57,641 nt of DNA from Comamonadaceae bacterium (GCA_947450765.1 CANFXC010000009.1:1-57641), one strand, 5' to 3'; shown: positions 8,028 through 17,060, numbered from the stretch's first letter. The notes: generated by a model not told the origin, from the sequence alone. A program made the numbers and translations.

Positions 8028-9716
8028 ATGACAACATCCAACACCGGACGCCCTTGGCTTTCGGCGTATCCAGAAGGCGTTCCTGCCGACATCGACGAGT
8101 CGCAGTACACATCGTTGGTCGGGCTGATGGAAGAAAGCTTTGCCAAGTACGCCGACCGTGTGGCCTACAGCTTCATGGGCAAGGATGTCACATTCGGTCA
8201 GACCGACAAGCGATCGAAAGCCTTCGCCGCCTACCTGCAAAGCCTAGGTCTCAGCAAAGGCGATCGCATCGCCATCATGATGCCCAACTGCCCGCAATAC
8301 CCGGTGGCCGTCGCAGCCATCTTGCGTGCCGGTTATGTGGTGGTCAACGTCAACCCGCTGTACACGCCACGTGAACTTGAACACCAGCTCAAAGACTCGG
8401 GCGCCAAAGTCATTGTTATTGTCGAGAACTTCGCCAGCACCTTGGAAGAATGTATCAGCAACACACCCGTCAAACACGTGGTGCTGTGCGCCATGGGCGA
8501 CCAGCTTGGCATGCTGAAGGGCACGCTCGTTAATTGGGTGCTGCGCCATGTCAAAAAACTGGTGCCTGACTTCAACTTGCCGTCGGCCGTGCGCTTCAAT
8601 GACGCCATCGCGCAAGGGCAGCGCGCCAAGCTGACGCCCCCGCACTTGACGCCCGATGATGTGGCCGTGCTGCAGTACACCGGCGGCACCACTGGCATTT
8701 CCAAAGGTGCTGTACTGCTGCACCGCAACGTGATCGCCAATCTGCTGCAATCAGAAGCATGGAACGCACCGGCCATGGCCAGCTTGCCGGCCAGCACACA
8801 AGCGGTCTATGTGTGCGCCTTGCCGCTGTATCACATCTTCGCTTTCACGGTGAACATGATGCTGTGCATGCGCACTGGCGCCAAAAACATCCTGATTCCC
8901 AATCCGCGTGACTTACCGGCGGTGCTCAAAGAGTTGTCCAAGCACCAGGTTCATATTTTCCCTGCCGTCAACACGCTGTTCAAAGGTCTCTCTAATCACG
9001 TGGACTTCAAGCAAGTGGACTGGTCACATCTGAAGGTGTCGCTGGGCGGGGGCATGGCCGTACAGGCCGCCGTAGCCCAGCAGTGGCTAGAGAAAACCGG
9101 TTGCCCGATTTGTGAAGGCTATGGCTTGTCGGAAACCTCGCCTTCGGCCAGTTGCAACCCGACCACCAGCCGCCATTTCACCGGCACCATCGGCGTGCCG
9201 ATTCCCAGCACCTGGTTCAAACTACTCGACGATGCAGGCTTGGAAGTGCCACAAGGCGAGCCAGGTGAGATCGCCATCAAAGGCCCACAAGTCATGGCCG
9301 GTTATTGGCAGCGACCGGACGAAACAGCCAAGGTCATGACGGCCGATGGTTACTTCAAATCGGGTGACATCGGTGTCGTCGATGAGTACGGTTTTTTCAA
9401 AATCATCGATCGCAAAAAAGACATGATCCTCGTCAGCGGCTTCAACGTCTACCCGAACGAGATAGAAGACGTGGTGAGCCAGCTTCATGGTGTGCTGGAA
9501 TGCGCCTGTGTCGGTATGCCCGACGACAAAACCAGTGAAGCCGTCAAGCTGGTGATCGTTAAACGCAATCCCGAGCTGACTGAAGCGCAAGTGCGCGATT
9601 TCTGTAAAGCCAACCTCGCCGGCTACAAACTACCCAAGGTGATTGAATTCAGAACTGACTTGCCGAAGACCCCGGTCGGGAAAATTCTGCGTCGCGAATT
9701 GCGCGATAAGAAATGA
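8028..9716 (+). CDS. fadD: Long-chain fatty acid--CoA ligase
   Basis: Activates fatty acids to acyl-CoA with ATP through an acyl-adenylate, at the inner membrane, as entry to beta-oxidation. The 562-residue protein has the ANL-superfamily motifs: YTGGTTGISKGAVLLHRN (P-loop, from residue 217), GYGLSETSPSASCNP, and GYFKSGDIGVVDEYGFFKI continuing to DRKKDMILVSGFNVYPNEIE, then a C-terminal LPKTPVGKILRRELR with the catalytic lysine. The ATG at 8028 follows a strong GGAGGAGA site. The last bases overlap mtnN (ATGA). The long FadD-type linker and C-terminus favour a long-chain ligase, but chain-length preference cannot be read from sequence alone. Confidence 0.95.
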   Translation: MTTSNTGRPWLSAYPEGVPADIDESQYTSLVGLMEESFAKYADRVAYSFMGKDVTFGQTDKRSKAFAAYLQSLGLSKGDRIAIMMPNCPQYPVAVAAILRAGYVVVNVNPLYTPRELEHQLKDSGAKVIVIVENFASTLEECISNTPVKHVVLCAMGDQLGMLKGTLVNWVLRHVKKLVPDFNLPSAVRFNDAIAQGQRAKLTPPHLTPDDVAVLQYTGGTTGISKGAVLLHRNVIANLLQSEAWNAPAMASLPASTQAVYVCALPLYHIFAFTVNMMLCMRTGAKNILIPNPRDLPAVLKELSKHQVHIFPAVNTLFKGLSNHVDFKQVDWSHLKVSLGGGMAVQAAVAQQWLEKTGCPICEGYGLSETSPSASCNPTTSRHFTGTIGVPIPSTWFKLLDDAGLEVPQGEPGEIAIKGPQVMAGYWQRPDETAKVMTADGYFKSGDIGVVDEYGFFKIIDRKKDMILVSGFNVYPNEIEDVVSQLHGVLECACVGMPDDKTSEAVKLVIVKRNPELTEAQVRDFCKANLAGYKLPKVIEFRTDLPKTPVGKILRRELRDKK

Positions 9717-10489
9717 CCCCCGCCTCGCAACCTTCGCTGACCGCCATCTTGAGTGCCTTGCCAGAGGAACAACAGGGCTTGCTAGAACAACTCCATGGGG
9801 CGCAAAAACACACCGTGGCGGGACGTGATTTCTGGCTTGGCAAGCTGCACGACCAACCCGTGGCGCTGGGCCTGTCGCGCATTGGCAAGGTGTCGGCAAC
9901 GTTAACGGCCGCCGTGTTGATCGGGCACTTTGGCGCCAGCCGAATTGTTTTCACCGGTGTGGCCGGCGGCTTGGCAGCAGGCGTGAAGGTGGGCGACGTG
10001 GTGGTGGCGCACGATTTTATTCAGCATGACCTCGACGCATCACCGCTGTTTCCGCGTTACGAAGTGCCTCTGTACGGACGTTCGCGCTTTCCGTGTGACC
10101 CGGCACTCACGGCATTGCTCACGCTGGCGGCTGGCCGTGCGCTGGCATCCTCCAGCCATGCCGCTAGGCCGTTGTTAGCGGGAGCGCAAGTGCATTGCGG
10201 GCTGATCGCCAGCGGGGACCGTTTTGTCTCCAGCGCCGACGAATCCAGCCGGTTGCAAGCGGCCCTAGAAGGCGCTGGACACTCGGCTCTCGCTGTCGAA
10301 ATGGAAGGTGCCGCAGTGGCCCAAGTCTGCGCTGACTATGGCGTGGCATTCGCCGCCATGCGCACCATTTCAGATTGCGCAGATGACACTGCACACATCG
10401 ACTTTCCGACTTTTGTAACAGCGGTCGCTAGCCGTTATGCGCAGCGCATCATGGATGAACTGCTGCGGTCGCTGCCCGCGCCCACCTGA
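9713..10489 (+). CDS. mtnN: 5'-methylthioadenosine/S-adenosylhomocysteine nucleosidase
   Basis: Cleaves methylthioadenosine and S-adenosylhomocysteine to adenine and the thioribose product, recycling by-products of SAM-dependent reactions. The 258-residue protein has the nucleoside phosphorylase (PNP/UDP) fold: LSALPEEQQGLLEQL at the start, LSRIGKVSATLTAAVLI, FTGVAGGLAAGVKVGDVVVA, ASGDRFVSS, VEMEGAAVAQVC with the catalytic Glu, and AMRTISDCADD with the catalytic Asp. It is slightly longer than E. coli MtnN. Its ATG overlaps the fadD stop by four bases, so the two are translationally coupled. It converges on corA with a 21-base gap. Confidence 0.9.
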   Translation: MTPASQPSLTAILSALPEEQQGLLEQLHGAQKHTVAGRDFWLGKLHDQPVALGLSRIGKVSATLTAAVLIGHFGASRIVFTGVAGGLAAGVKVGDVVVAHDFIQHDLDASPLFPRYEVPLYGRSRFPCDPALTALLTLAAGRALASSSHAARPLLAGAQVHCGLIASGDRFVSSADESSRLQAALEGAGHSALAVEMEGAAVAQVCADYGVAFAAMRTISDCADDTAHIDFPTFVTAVASRYAQRIMDELLRSLPAPT

Positions 10490-10510
10490 CACGGCAACGA
10501 GCGCTTCAGC

Positions 10511-11497
10511 TTATTTCAACCAGCCACGCTGCCGGAAATACCACATCGGCACCAAAGCACTGGCCACCATCAACGCCAGCGCATACGGGTAGCCCAGCGA
10601 CCAATCCAGCTCAGGCATGAACTTGAAGTTCATGCCGTACGAGCTGGCAATCAAGGTCGGCGGTAGCAGCGCCACACTCGCCACCGAGAAGATCTTGATG
10701 ATCTTGTTCTGGTTGATGTTGATGAAACCCACCGTCGCATCCATCAAGAAGTTGATCTTGTCGAACAAAAAGGCTGTGTGCGAATCGAGGGAGTCAATAT
10801 CTCGCAAAATCTGCCGGGCCTCTTCAAACTGCTCAGCACTGAGCATCTTGCTACGCATCATGAAGCTCACCGCCCGACGTGTGTCCATCATGTTGCGGCG
10901 AATTCGCCCGCTCAAGTCTTCATGCCGCGCAATCGAGCCCAACACCTCGCCGGCCATCATGTCCGTCAGGTCGCCGGACAGCACCTTGGTGCTGACTTTT
11001 TCCAAATCAACGTAAATACCCTCGAGCGTGTCGGCGGAATACTCAGCATCCGCGTCAAACAATTTGAGCAAGACTTCTTTGGCGTCATCGATCAGTCCGA
11101 GGGAGCGGCGTGCACGCATGCGCAACAAGCGGAACACAGGGACGTCTTCATCATGGATGGAGAACAACACGCCCTTGTTTTTGAGGTCGTCGTTGACGAG
11201 GTTCAAGATAAAAGCAACCCGAACCGTCCGCGGCTCATCGGCGTCAGCTATTAAAAAGTCCGAGCGAATATGTAACTCGCCGTTGTCCTCTTCGTAAAAA
11301 CGAGCCGACTCCTCAATATCCTCATCCATCACGTTGTCGGGGATGGATTGGCCGTAATACTGTTTGATCCAGTATTTTTCTTCTGCCGTTGGGGACTCCA
11401 GATCGACCCAGATCGGGCTGAACTTGGACAACTCCTCCAAGGACTCGATTTCTTCCTGGAAAAGACGCCCATTGACGAGCGTGAAAATATTGATCAT
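10511..11497 (-). CDS. corA: Magnesium and cobalt transport protein CorA
   Basis: Pentameric inner-membrane channel for Mg2+ (and Co2+/Ni2+) uptake. The 328-residue protein starts MINIFTLVNGRLFQEEIESL. It has a large acidic cytoplasmic funnel domain and two C-terminal membrane helices carrying the signature YGMNFKFMPELDW (GMN at residues 288-290), ending in the basic WYFRQRGWLK. The start at 11497 matches family N-termini; a further 20 codons are open upstream but unlike the family. It is transcribed toward mtnN; upstream lies a long non-coding gap whose inverted repeat (11584-11626) could sit in its 5' leader. Confidence 0.96.
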   Translation of the reverse strand: MINIFTLVNGRLFQEEIESLEELSKFSPIWVDLESPTAEEKYWIKQYYGQSIPDNVMDEDIEESARFYEEDNGELHIRSDFLIADADEPRTVRVAFILNLVNDDLKNKGVLFSIHDEDVPVFRLLRMRARRSLGLIDDAKEVLLKLFDADAEYSADTLEGIYVDLEKVSTKVLSGDLTDMMAGEVLGSIARHEDLSGRIRRNMMDTRRAVSFMMRSKMLSAEQFEEARQILRDIDSLDSHTAFLFDKINFLMDATVGFININQNKIIKIFSVASVALLPPTLIASSYGMNFKFMPELDWSLGYPYALALMVASALVPMWYFRQRGWLK

Positions 11498-11583
11498 GGC
11501 GGACTCCCGTAGGGATTCAAGGGCGGACGCGCACGGGCTTGGTAGACAAGGCCGCACAGGCGAGGGGTTGGTGGATGTGCATC

Positions 11584-11626
11584 GCTTTCAACCCCTGCGC
11601 AGTCTTTACCCTGCGGGATTGAAAGC
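11584..11626. repeat. 8-bp inverted repeat in the corA upstream region
   Basis: GCTTTCAA (11584-11591) and TTGAAAGC (11619-11626) are exact inverted copies with a 27-base spacer that itself contains two CCCTGCG copies. Lying 87-129 bases before the corA start, it could fold in the corA leader RNA or be an operator. The core recurs at 11959 and 12009 near hpf. Confidence 0.45.
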
Positions 11627-11868
11627 TAGCAACTAGGACTGCTTTCCAAGGATTTCTCCGTCATTGAACATGGCCGGCATTATGGCATTGGCGCGGCTAC
11701 AAAACCGCTGGCAGCTGCGCGGATTGAAACTTCAGTTGATCTGCGGTGTTCTAGGCAAGTCAGCCGCTCGGATCTCAAAACCCACCATTCACAAAACCAA
11801 AGAATTACGAAATTCAAAAGATTCGTCCTAATAAAAATCTTCTGTACTGCAACAACGGAGCCCTGACG

Positions 11869-11958
11869 ATGAACAGACACCACACTCCAGCGACGCCCCA
11901 GCAATGGCTGCTATTTGTTGCAGTGCAAGATTGCAATTACGGGCCTTCAGGCGCATAG
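11869..11958 (+). CDS. Possible 29-residue leader peptide upstream of hpf
   Basis: ATG at 11869 preceded by ACGGAG eight bases upstream, encoding a 29-residue peptide that ends in PSGA and stops at TAG (11956-11958), directly before the stem TGAAAGCGC. No family is recognised. Its only support is the ribosome binding site and its position just before a hairpin in the hpf leader. Confidence 0.22.
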   Translation: MNRHHTPATPQQWLLFVAVQDCNYGPSGA

Positions 11959-12017
11959 TGAAAGCGCAAGCGAAGTCCCGTATGCCATCAGGCATCCCTG
12001 TCCTGGTGGCGCTTTCA
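11959..12017 (+). promoter_or_regulatory. Structured 5' leader of hpf
   Basis: The 9-bp arms TGAAAGCGC (11959-11967) and GCGCTTTCA (12009-12017) close a 59-base element that contains a second small hairpin ATGCC-ATCA-GGCAT (11982-11995). The element ends 32 bases before the hpf start and is followed by AAAACCCCC, then the AAGGAG site. It could be an RNA control element or a factor binding site. Confidence 0.4.
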
Positions 12018-12049
12018 AAACCCCCTTCTCAATGGAAAAGGAGTCTTTT

Positions 12050-12379
12050 ATGAACTTGACGATCAGCGGCCACCACCTTGAAGTCACCCCCGCCCTGCGC
12101 GGTTATGTGACCACGAAACTCGATCGAATTGCACGACATTTTGACCAGGTGGTCGACATCAAAGTCCTCTTGACAGTTGACAACATGAAAGAGAAAGAAT
12201 TGAGGCAGCGTGCAGAGTGCAACGTGCACGTCAAAGGCCGGGATCTTTTTGCAGAAAGCTCCCACTCTGACCTCTATGCCGCGGTCGATGAGCTGACAGA
12301 CAAACTAGACCGTCAAGTCGGTCGCTACAAAGACAAAACCCAAGATCACCACCATGTGGCAGCCAAGTATCAGGATTAA
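12050..12379 (+). CDS. hpf: Ribosome hibernation promoting factor, short form
   Basis: Binds the 30S decoding region in slow growth and promotes 100S dimer formation or inactivation of ribosomes. The protein (109 residues) starts [20 protein letters not shown] and has the beta-alpha-beta-beta-beta-alpha S30AE fold with [17 protein letters not shown] and [17 protein letters not shown]. It lacks the C-terminal dimerisation domain of long HPF, as usual for proteobacteria. The ATG at 12050 follows AAAGGAG. It stands ahead of ptsN and hprK, a conserved order, but is separated from them by a terminator. Confidence 0.95.
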   Translation: MNLTISGHHLEVTPALRGYVTTKLDRIARHFDQVVDIKVLLTVDNMKEKELRQRAECNVHVKGRDLFAESSHSDLYAAVDELTDKLDRQVGRYKDKTQDHHHVAAKYQD

Positions 12380-12433
12380 AGTTCTGGGTATTTTTTTGCT
12401 GCATCTGCCCGGTTGAGGCAGTCAGGTCCCACC

Positions 12434-12462
12434 AAGCCGCCACACCAACTGGCGGCTTTTTT
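12434..12462 (+). terminator. Intrinsic terminator after hpf
   Basis: Stem AAGCCGCCA / TGGCGGCTT (12434-12442 and 12450-12458) with a 7-base loop and a six-T run at 12457-12462, 55 bases past the hpf stop. It would end most hpf transcripts before ptsN. Confidence 0.88.
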
Positions 12463-12521
12463 ATACGCTCACTGTCGTAGCGGCCTCAGCAAGTGCATAA
12501 TTCGGCGACTTGAAGATCCTT

Positions 12522-12992
12522 ATGAATCGTCTTTCGCAAATACTCCCTCCTGCCCAAATTCTGGTCGGCCTCGAAGCCACCAGCAAGAAGCGCGCGTTTG
12601 AAGAAGCGGGCCTGCTTTTTGAAAACCTGCACGGGCTGAACCGCGCCCTTGTCACAGACAGCCTGTTTGCCAGGGAGCGCTTGGGCTCCACAGGCCTGGG
12701 CCATGGCGTGGCCATCCCGCACGGACGCATCAAAGGTTTAAAGGCACCGCTGGCGGCCGTGTTCCAGTTGGCGGCACCCATCGGTTTTGATGCCCCCGAT
12801 GAACAAGCGGTTCGGTTGTTGATTTTCCTGCTGGTCCCAGAAGCGGCGACGCAGAAACACTTGGAAATCTTGTCGGAAATTGCGGAGATGCTGAGCGACA
12901 GTGCGCTGCGTGAGCAACTCAAGCTCAGCAGTTCGGTCGCAGACTTGCACCAGCTGATATCGACGTGGCATTCAACCCACAGCAACCCCTGA
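12522..12992 (+). CDS. ptsN: Nitrogen-regulatory PTS protein EIIA-Ntr
   Basis: Phosphoacceptor of the nitrogen PTS (PtsP-NPr-PtsN) that signals carbon/nitrogen status and in other bacteria controls potassium transport and phosphate sensing. The 156-residue protein has the EIIA type-2 fold with the phosphorylatable histidine in [10 protein letters not shown] (His67), then [23 protein letters not shown]. The ATG at 12522 matches typical N-termini; a TTG four codons upstream is also open. It is followed 19 bases later by hprK. The potassium link is of interest because two kup genes lie in the same window, though not adjacent. Confidence 0.94.
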   Translation: MNRLSQILPPAQILVGLEATSKKRAFEEAGLLFENLHGLNRALVTDSLFARERLGSTGLGHGVAIPHGRIKGLKAPLAAVFQLAAPIGFDAPDEQAVRLLIFLLVPEAATQKHLEILSEIAEMLSDSALREQLKLSSSVADLHQLISTWHSTHSNP

Positions 12993-13011
12993 CCCTCTTG
13001 CGCATACCTGC

Positions 13012-13962
13012 ATGAAGCCATCCGTTATCAGTGCTGAAGCCCTGTTTGAGGATCACCGCGCCGCGCTGAAATGGCAGTGGGTCGCCGGATTGGGCGCTTC
13101 AGATCGACGCTTTGATGAAGTCGCCGTGCGAGCCGCCCGGTCTGGCGCCGATTTGGTTGGCTACCTGAATTACATCCACCCTTACCGGGTGCAAATTCTC
13201 GGTGAGCGAGAAGTCGCCTACTTGACCCAAGGCAGCAAAGAAGACTGCGCGCGGCGCATCTCGCGCATCATCACGCTGGAGCCGCCGGTGATGGTGGTTG
13301 CAGACGGTCAGACAGCGCCAGACACCCTGATTTCCATGTGTGAACGCGGCCAGCTGCCGATGTTCGCAACATCCGAATCTGCCGCCTTCGTGATTGACGT
13401 GCTGCGCGCCTACCTGTCCAAGCACTTTGCTGACCGTACCTCCATGCACGGCGTGTTCATGGACATTCTGGGGATGGGCGTGATGATCACGGGTGAATCC
13501 GGCCTGGGCAAAAGCGAACTTGGCCTAGAACTGATTTCACGCGGTCATGGCTTGGTGGCGGATGACGCGGTCGATCTTTTTCGAATCAACCAAACCACGA
13601 TCGAGGGTCGCTGCCCGGAACTCTTGCAAAACCTGCTCGAAGTGCGCGGCATCGGTCTACTTGACATCAAAGCGATATTTGGCGAGACCGCCGTTCGCCG
13701 TAAGCTCCGGCTCAAACTCATCGTGCATTTGGTCAGGCGTGAGACGCTGGAACGCGAATACGAGCGTATTCCGTACGAACCTCTGACGCAAGATTTGCTC
13801 GGCATTCCCGTGCGCAAAGTGATCATTCAGGTCGAGGCCGGTCGTAATATCGCGGTGCTGGTGGAGGCTGCAGTTCGCAACGCTATTTTGCAATTGCGCG
13901 GTGTCAACACGTATCAGGATTTTGTGGAGCGACACCGCAAGGCCATGGAAAGCGGCGACTAA
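13012..13962 (+). CDS. hprK: HPr kinase/phosphorylase
   Basis: Bifunctional enzyme that phosphorylates and dephosphorylates HPr on a regulatory serine. In betaproteobacteria it accompanies an incomplete, regulatory PTS rather than sugar uptake. The 316-residue protein has the N-terminal HprK domain and a C-terminal kinase domain. The Walker A loop is [15 protein letters not shown] (from Gly161), followed by [13 protein letters not shown] and the HprK signature [11 protein letters not shown], then [20 protein letters not shown]. It converges on fur with a 31-base gap. Confidence 0.96.
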   Translation: MKPSVISAEALFEDHRAALKWQWVAGLGASDRRFDEVAVRAARSGADLVGYLNYIHPYRVQILGEREVAYLTQGSKEDCARRISRIITLEPPVMVVADGQTAPDTLISMCERGQLPMFATSESAAFVIDVLRAYLSKHFADRTSMHGVFMDILGMGVMITGESGLGKSELGLELISRGHGLVADDAVDLFRINQTTIEGRCPELLQNLLEVRGIGLLDIKAIFGETAVRRKLRLKLIVHLVRRETLEREYERIPYEPLTQDLLGIPVRKVIIQVEAGRNIAVLVEAAVRNAILQLRGVNTYQDFVERHRKAMESGD

Positions 13963-13993
13963 GAGCGCAGAAACCCGGCCGCTCAGTCAGGCA

Positions 13994-14440
13994 TCAGGCG
14001 TGATGACGCGTAGACACAGGGCGATGCGGACACGCCGTTTTGGTGCAACTGGCGTAGATAGACAGCGAATGGTCGGTAATCGTGAAACCCTTGGCCAGCG
14101 CCACGTCGTTTTGTCGTTTTTCAATTTCCGCGTCGTAAAACTCCTCCACCTTGCCGCAATCCAGACACACCAAATGGTCATGGTGCTGCCCTTCATTGAT
14201 CTCATAGACGGCCTTACCCGATTCAAAGTTGCTGCGATTCAGCAAGCCGGCTTGCTCGAACTGCGTCAGCACCCGGTAAACCGTGGCCAGACCAATGTCG
14301 GAACGGTCTTCAAGAAGCACGCGAAAGACATCTTCGGCCGTCATGTGGCGCTGTTTCCCAGCCTGAAAAATCTCAAGAATTTTCAGCCGAGGCAACGTCG
14401 CCTTCAGACCAGTACTCTTCAATTCATCGATGTTGTTCAT
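13994..14440 (-). CDS. fur: Ferric uptake regulator
   Basis: Fe2+-responsive repressor of iron acquisition genes. The 148-residue protein starts MNNIDELKSTGLKATLPRLK. It has an N-terminal winged helix (ATVYRVLTQFEQAGLL), the metal-binding stretch GQHHDHLVCLDCGKVEEFYD and a C-terminal CTKTACPH cysteine pair. Length and motifs are standard for Fur rather than Zur or PerR, although subfamily assignment by eye is not absolute. It is divergent from bamE across 112 bases; no clear Fur box was recognised in that gap. Confidence 0.93.
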   Translation of the reverse strand: MNNIDELKSTGLKATLPRLKILEIFQAGKQRHMTAEDVFRVLLEDRSDIGLATVYRVLTQFEQAGLLNRSNFESGKAVYEINEGQHHDHLVCLDCGKVEEFYDAEIEKRQNDVALAKGFTITDHSLSIYASCTKTACPHRPVSTRHHA

Positions 14441-14496
14441 AGATTTTCTCGGGGTTCTCAGGAGTCTCTCAGGGGATGAACGGGGCGTTTAGCCCA

Positions 14497-14524
14497 ATGA
14501 CCAACTGCACCCAGCCGCTACAAT
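14497..14524 (+). promoter_or_regulatory. Candidate sigma-70 promoter for bamE
   Basis: -35 ATGACC (14497-14502) and -10 TACAAT (14519-14524) with a 16-base spacer. It would start transcription near 14531, which supports the bamE start at 14553 rather than the ATG at 14523 lying inside the -10 box. Confidence 0.4.
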
Positions 14525-14552
14525 GATCCATCATATCGCCACACCTATTGTC

Positions 14553-15134
14553 ATGCCTGTAAACCACCGCCCCCCCATCTTGGCTGGCCTGATCGTCGCA
14601 GCGTGCGCAGTGCTGGCAGCTTGCTCCAGCACCAGTACCGCGCCGGCCACTGCGAGCGCCAGCATTTTCAATCCCACCGGCTGGATCACGCCGTTCCGCG
14701 CCGATGTGGTTCAAGGTAACTTCATTTCCAGCGAGCAAGTCGCGCAATTGCGTGCAGGCATGAGCCGCAACGATGTGCGCAATTTGCTCGGTACGCCGTT
14801 ATTGGCGAGCGTTTTCCATGCCGATCGCTGGGACTATATTTTCACGATGCGGCGCCAAGGCGTGGTAGCCCAGTCATTCAAATATTCGGTTTTCTTTAAG
14901 GACGGCTTGCTCGACACGTTTGCAGGCGACGCCATGCCCAGCGAGTCCGAGTTCATTGCCAAAATGGACCAGCGCCGCAAACTCGGCAAGGTGCCGCCGC
15001 TCGAGGCCACCCCGGCCCAGTTAGAGGCTGCGGCCAAAAAGATGCCGGCCCAGGCATCGACGGCAAGCCCTGACGCAGGACGCAATCAGCCTCCGGTCGC
15101 CAGCTACCCACCCCTTGAAAGCCCACGCCAGTGA
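14553..15134 (+). CDS. bamE: Outer-membrane assembly lipoprotein BamE
   Basis: Lipoprotein subunit of the BAM complex, which inserts beta-barrel proteins into the outer membrane. From the ATG at 14553 it has 193 residues and a lipoprotein signal peptide with lipobox VLAACSS. It then has the SmpA/OmlA fold: [41 protein letters not shown], and FFKDGLLD. The C-terminal 60 residues are a low-complexity Ala/Pro/Gln tail longer than in E. coli BamE. An upstream in-frame ATG at 14523 overlaps the likely -10 box. The gene is divergent from fur, and the stop overlaps dapB (GTGA). Confidence 0.93.
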   Translation: MPVNHRPPILAGLIVAACAVLAACSSTSTAPATASASIFNPTGWITPFRADVVQGNFISSEQVAQLRAGMSRNDVRNLLGTPLLASVFHADRWDYIFTMRRQGVVAQSFKYSVFFKDGLLDTFAGDAMPSESEFIAKMDQRRKLGKVPPLEATPAQLEAAAKKMPAQASTASPDAGRNQPPVASYPPLESPRQ

Positions 15135-15958
15135 GCGCGGGTCTGACACACGCAGCGCCGCTGCAGATTGCCATTGCAGGCGCCACAGGTCGTATGGGGC
15201 AGATGCTGGTCGAAGCGGTCAGTGCGGCTGAGGACCTGCAGCTCTCTGGCGCGCTAGACCGTGCGGACAGCCCAGCCATCGGCCTCGATGCCGCAGCTTT
15301 CGCCGGACAACATACGGGCATCCGCATCACCGCTGACCTGCGCTTGGGTCTGACCGGCGCCAACGTGCTGATCGACTTCACCCGCCCTGAAGGCACGCTG
15401 GCGCATCTGCAGATCTGCCGCCAACTCGGCGTCAATGCAGTGATTGGTACCACCGGTTTCAGCGAAGCCCAAAAAGCCGAGATCGCGGACATCGCCAAAG
15501 ACATCGCGATCGTCATGGCACCCAACATGAGCGTCGGCGTGAACGTCACCCTCAAATTGCTGGAAATGGCCGCCAAGGCGCTGTCCACCGGCTACGACAT
15601 CGAGATCATCGAAGCCCATCACCGACACAAAGTGGATGCGCCTTCTGGCACCGCCCTGAAGATGGGCGAGGTCATTGCTGACGCGCTAGGGCGCGACTTG
15701 AAAGACTGCGCCGTCTACGCCAGAGAAGGCGTCACCGGCGAGCGCGACCCGTCGAGCATCGGCTTCGCCACCATCCGTGGCGGTGACATCGTCGGCGACC
15801 ACACGGTGCTGTTTGCCGGCACCGGCGAGCGCATCGAGATCACCCACAAATCATCGAGCCGTGCTACCTACGCGCAAGGCAGTTTGCGCGCCGCCCGCTT
15901 TTTGGCTGGCCAACGGCATGGCCTGTTCGACATGTTTGATGTGTTGAATTTGAAATGA
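15131..15958 (+). CDS. dapB: 4-hydroxy-tetrahydrodipicolinate reductase
   Basis: NAD(P)H-dependent step of lysine and meso-diaminopimelate synthesis, in the cytoplasm. The 275-residue protein has the N-terminal dinucleotide motif [40 protein letters not shown] and the catalytic/substrate segment [19 protein letters not shown] (His-His plus Lys), then [15 protein letters not shown]. It uses a GTG start overlapping the bamE stop and itself overlaps exbB by ATGA, so bamE-dapB-exbB-exbD form a tightly coupled unit. Confidence 0.97.
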   Translation: MSAGLTHAAPLQIAIAGATGRMGQMLVEAVSAAEDLQLSGALDRADSPAIGLDAAAFAGQHTGIRITADLRLGLTGANVLIDFTRPEGTLAHLQICRQLGVNAVIGTTGFSEAQKAEIADIAKDIAIVMAPNMSVGVNVTLKLLEMAAKALSTGYDIEIIEAHHRHKVDAPSGTALKMGEVIADALGRDLKDCAVYAREGVTGERDPSSIGFATIRGGDIVGDHTVLFAGTGERIEITHKSSSRATYAQGSLRAARFLAGQRHGLFDMFDVLNLK

Positions 15959-16617
15959 CTGCGCTCGACACCGTGCTGCAAGGTGACGCCATCAGCCGGT
16001 TGGTGGCCGCATTGCTGCTCATGATGTCAGTCAGCAGCTGGGTCGTCATTCTCTGGAAAAGCTGGCTGCTGCAACGTGCTGCCGGCGATGTCAGCCGCAG
16101 TACCGCCGCCTTCTGGCAATCGGCCACCATGGCCGATGCTGATCAGCGGGTCCAAGCGTTTGACCGTGACGCGCTGATCTGGCCCCTGCTCGTCGCTACC
16201 CGCGCAGATGGCGCGGGCACGCTGGCTTCAGAAGGCGACCGTCGTCAGCAACTCACCCGCCTGTTACGCGATGCCTTGCACGGCGTATTGCACAAACTCC
16301 AATTCGGCCAAGTCCTGCTGGCGACCGTCGGTGCCACGGCCCCTTTTGTTGGCTTGCTCGGCACGGTCTGGGGCATTTACCACGCACTGGTCGGTATGAG
16401 CGCCGCCGGGCAAATCACCATCGACCGGATTTCCGGCCCGGTCGGCGAAGCCCTGATCATGACCGCTGCCGGTTTGGCCGTGGCCATTCCTGCTGTACTG
16501 GCCTATAACGTCCTGGGACGAAGCATCAGCCGCATCGAAGCCGACCTTGAAGGCTTTGCCCGGGATCTGCGTGAACTGCTGCTGACAGCCTCCGAGACCC
16601 GTACAGGAAACCCCTGA
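15955..16617 (+). CDS. exbB: MotA/TolQ/ExbB-type proton channel protein
   Basis: Inner-membrane stator protein that uses the proton gradient to energise TonB or a Tol-like partner. The 220-residue protein has an N-terminal helix (about residues 15-40) and two C-terminal helices containing [20 protein letters not shown] and [22 protein letters not shown], the conserved channel segments. Its stop overlaps the exbD start by one base. No tonB is present nearby, so the partner could be TonB encoded elsewhere; TolQ is an alternative family name. Confidence 0.9.
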   Translation: MTALDTVLQGDAISRLVAALLLMMSVSSWVVILWKSWLLQRAAGDVSRSTAAFWQSATMADADQRVQAFDRDALIWPLLVATRADGAGTLASEGDRRQQLTRLLRDALHGVLHKLQFGQVLLATVGATAPFVGLLGTVWGIYHALVGMSAAGQITIDRISGPVGEALIMTAAGLAVAIPAVLAYNVLGRSISRIEADLEGFARDLRELLLTASETRTGNP

Positions 16618-17054
16618 TGTTTGGCCGGCTCGAGCGCAGCCGCGGCGCTGAACCTATGAGCGAGATCAACGTCACACCGCTGGTCGATGTGATGCTGGTA
16701 CTGGTGGTCATCTTCATTCTCACAGCGCCGCTGCTGGCCTCGTCGGTCAAGCTGGAGCTGCCGAAGACCGATGCGGCGTCCACGACCGATGCAACGCCCA
16801 GCGTCTCGCTGGTGATAGACCGCGCCGGTCAAGCGTACCTGGACAACCGGGCCGTGCCACTCTCTGAACTGAGCCAAAGCCTGACTCGCACTGCCGCACT
16901 GCAACCCGACACCGAAGTGCAACTTCGAGCCGACGAAAGCGCGCCTTATGGCAAGGTCATTGAGGTACTGGGCGTGGCGCAAAAAGCCGGACTGACACGC
17001 ATCGGCTTTGTCACCGACGCACCCGCAGCGACAGCCAACGCAGTCAGCCCCTGA
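16617..17054 (+). CDS. exbD: ExbD/TolR-type biopolymer transport protein
   Basis: Partner of ExbB: 145 residues, a single N-terminal membrane helix and a periplasmic domain. Seen are MSEINVTPLVDVMLVLVVIF, with the essential membrane aspartate in PLVDVMLV, then LLASSVKLELPKTDAAS and QLRADESAPYGKVIEVLGVAQKAGL. It overlaps exbB by one base and is followed by an 84-base gap to leuS containing a candidate promoter. Confidence 0.92.
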   Translation: MFGRLERSRGAEPMSEINVTPLVDVMLVLVVIFILTAPLLASSVKLELPKTDAASTTDATPSVSLVIDRAGQAYLDNRAVPLSELSQSLTRTAALQPDTEVQLRADESAPYGKVIEVLGVAQKAGLTRIGFVTDAPAATANAVSP

Positions 17055-17060
17055 CCTCTG

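Larger units (their letters stand above)
11498..12049. other. 552-base intergenic region between corA and hpf
   Basis: No convincing full gene. It holds two inverted repeats built on the same core: GCTTTCAA/TTGAAAGC at 11584-11591 and 11619-11626, and TGAAAGCGC/GCGCTTTCA at 11959-11967 and 12009-12017. It also has an AT-rich stretch about 11775-11845 suited to promoters, a 29-codon open frame (11869-11958), and the hpf Shine-Dalgarno sequence. It probably contains the divergent corA and hpf promoters and their leaders. Confidence 0.6.

Noticed and set aside
11640-11904. Gene remnant or insertion sequence in the corA-hpf gap
   Set aside because: The minus-strand 74-codon frame there has no recognisable motif, and I saw no terminal repeats with target duplication.
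11905-11925. Sigma-54 promoter upstream of hpf (TGGCTG...TTGC)
   Set aside because: The spacing between the -24 and -12 elements is two bases too long and the -24 element is imperfect.
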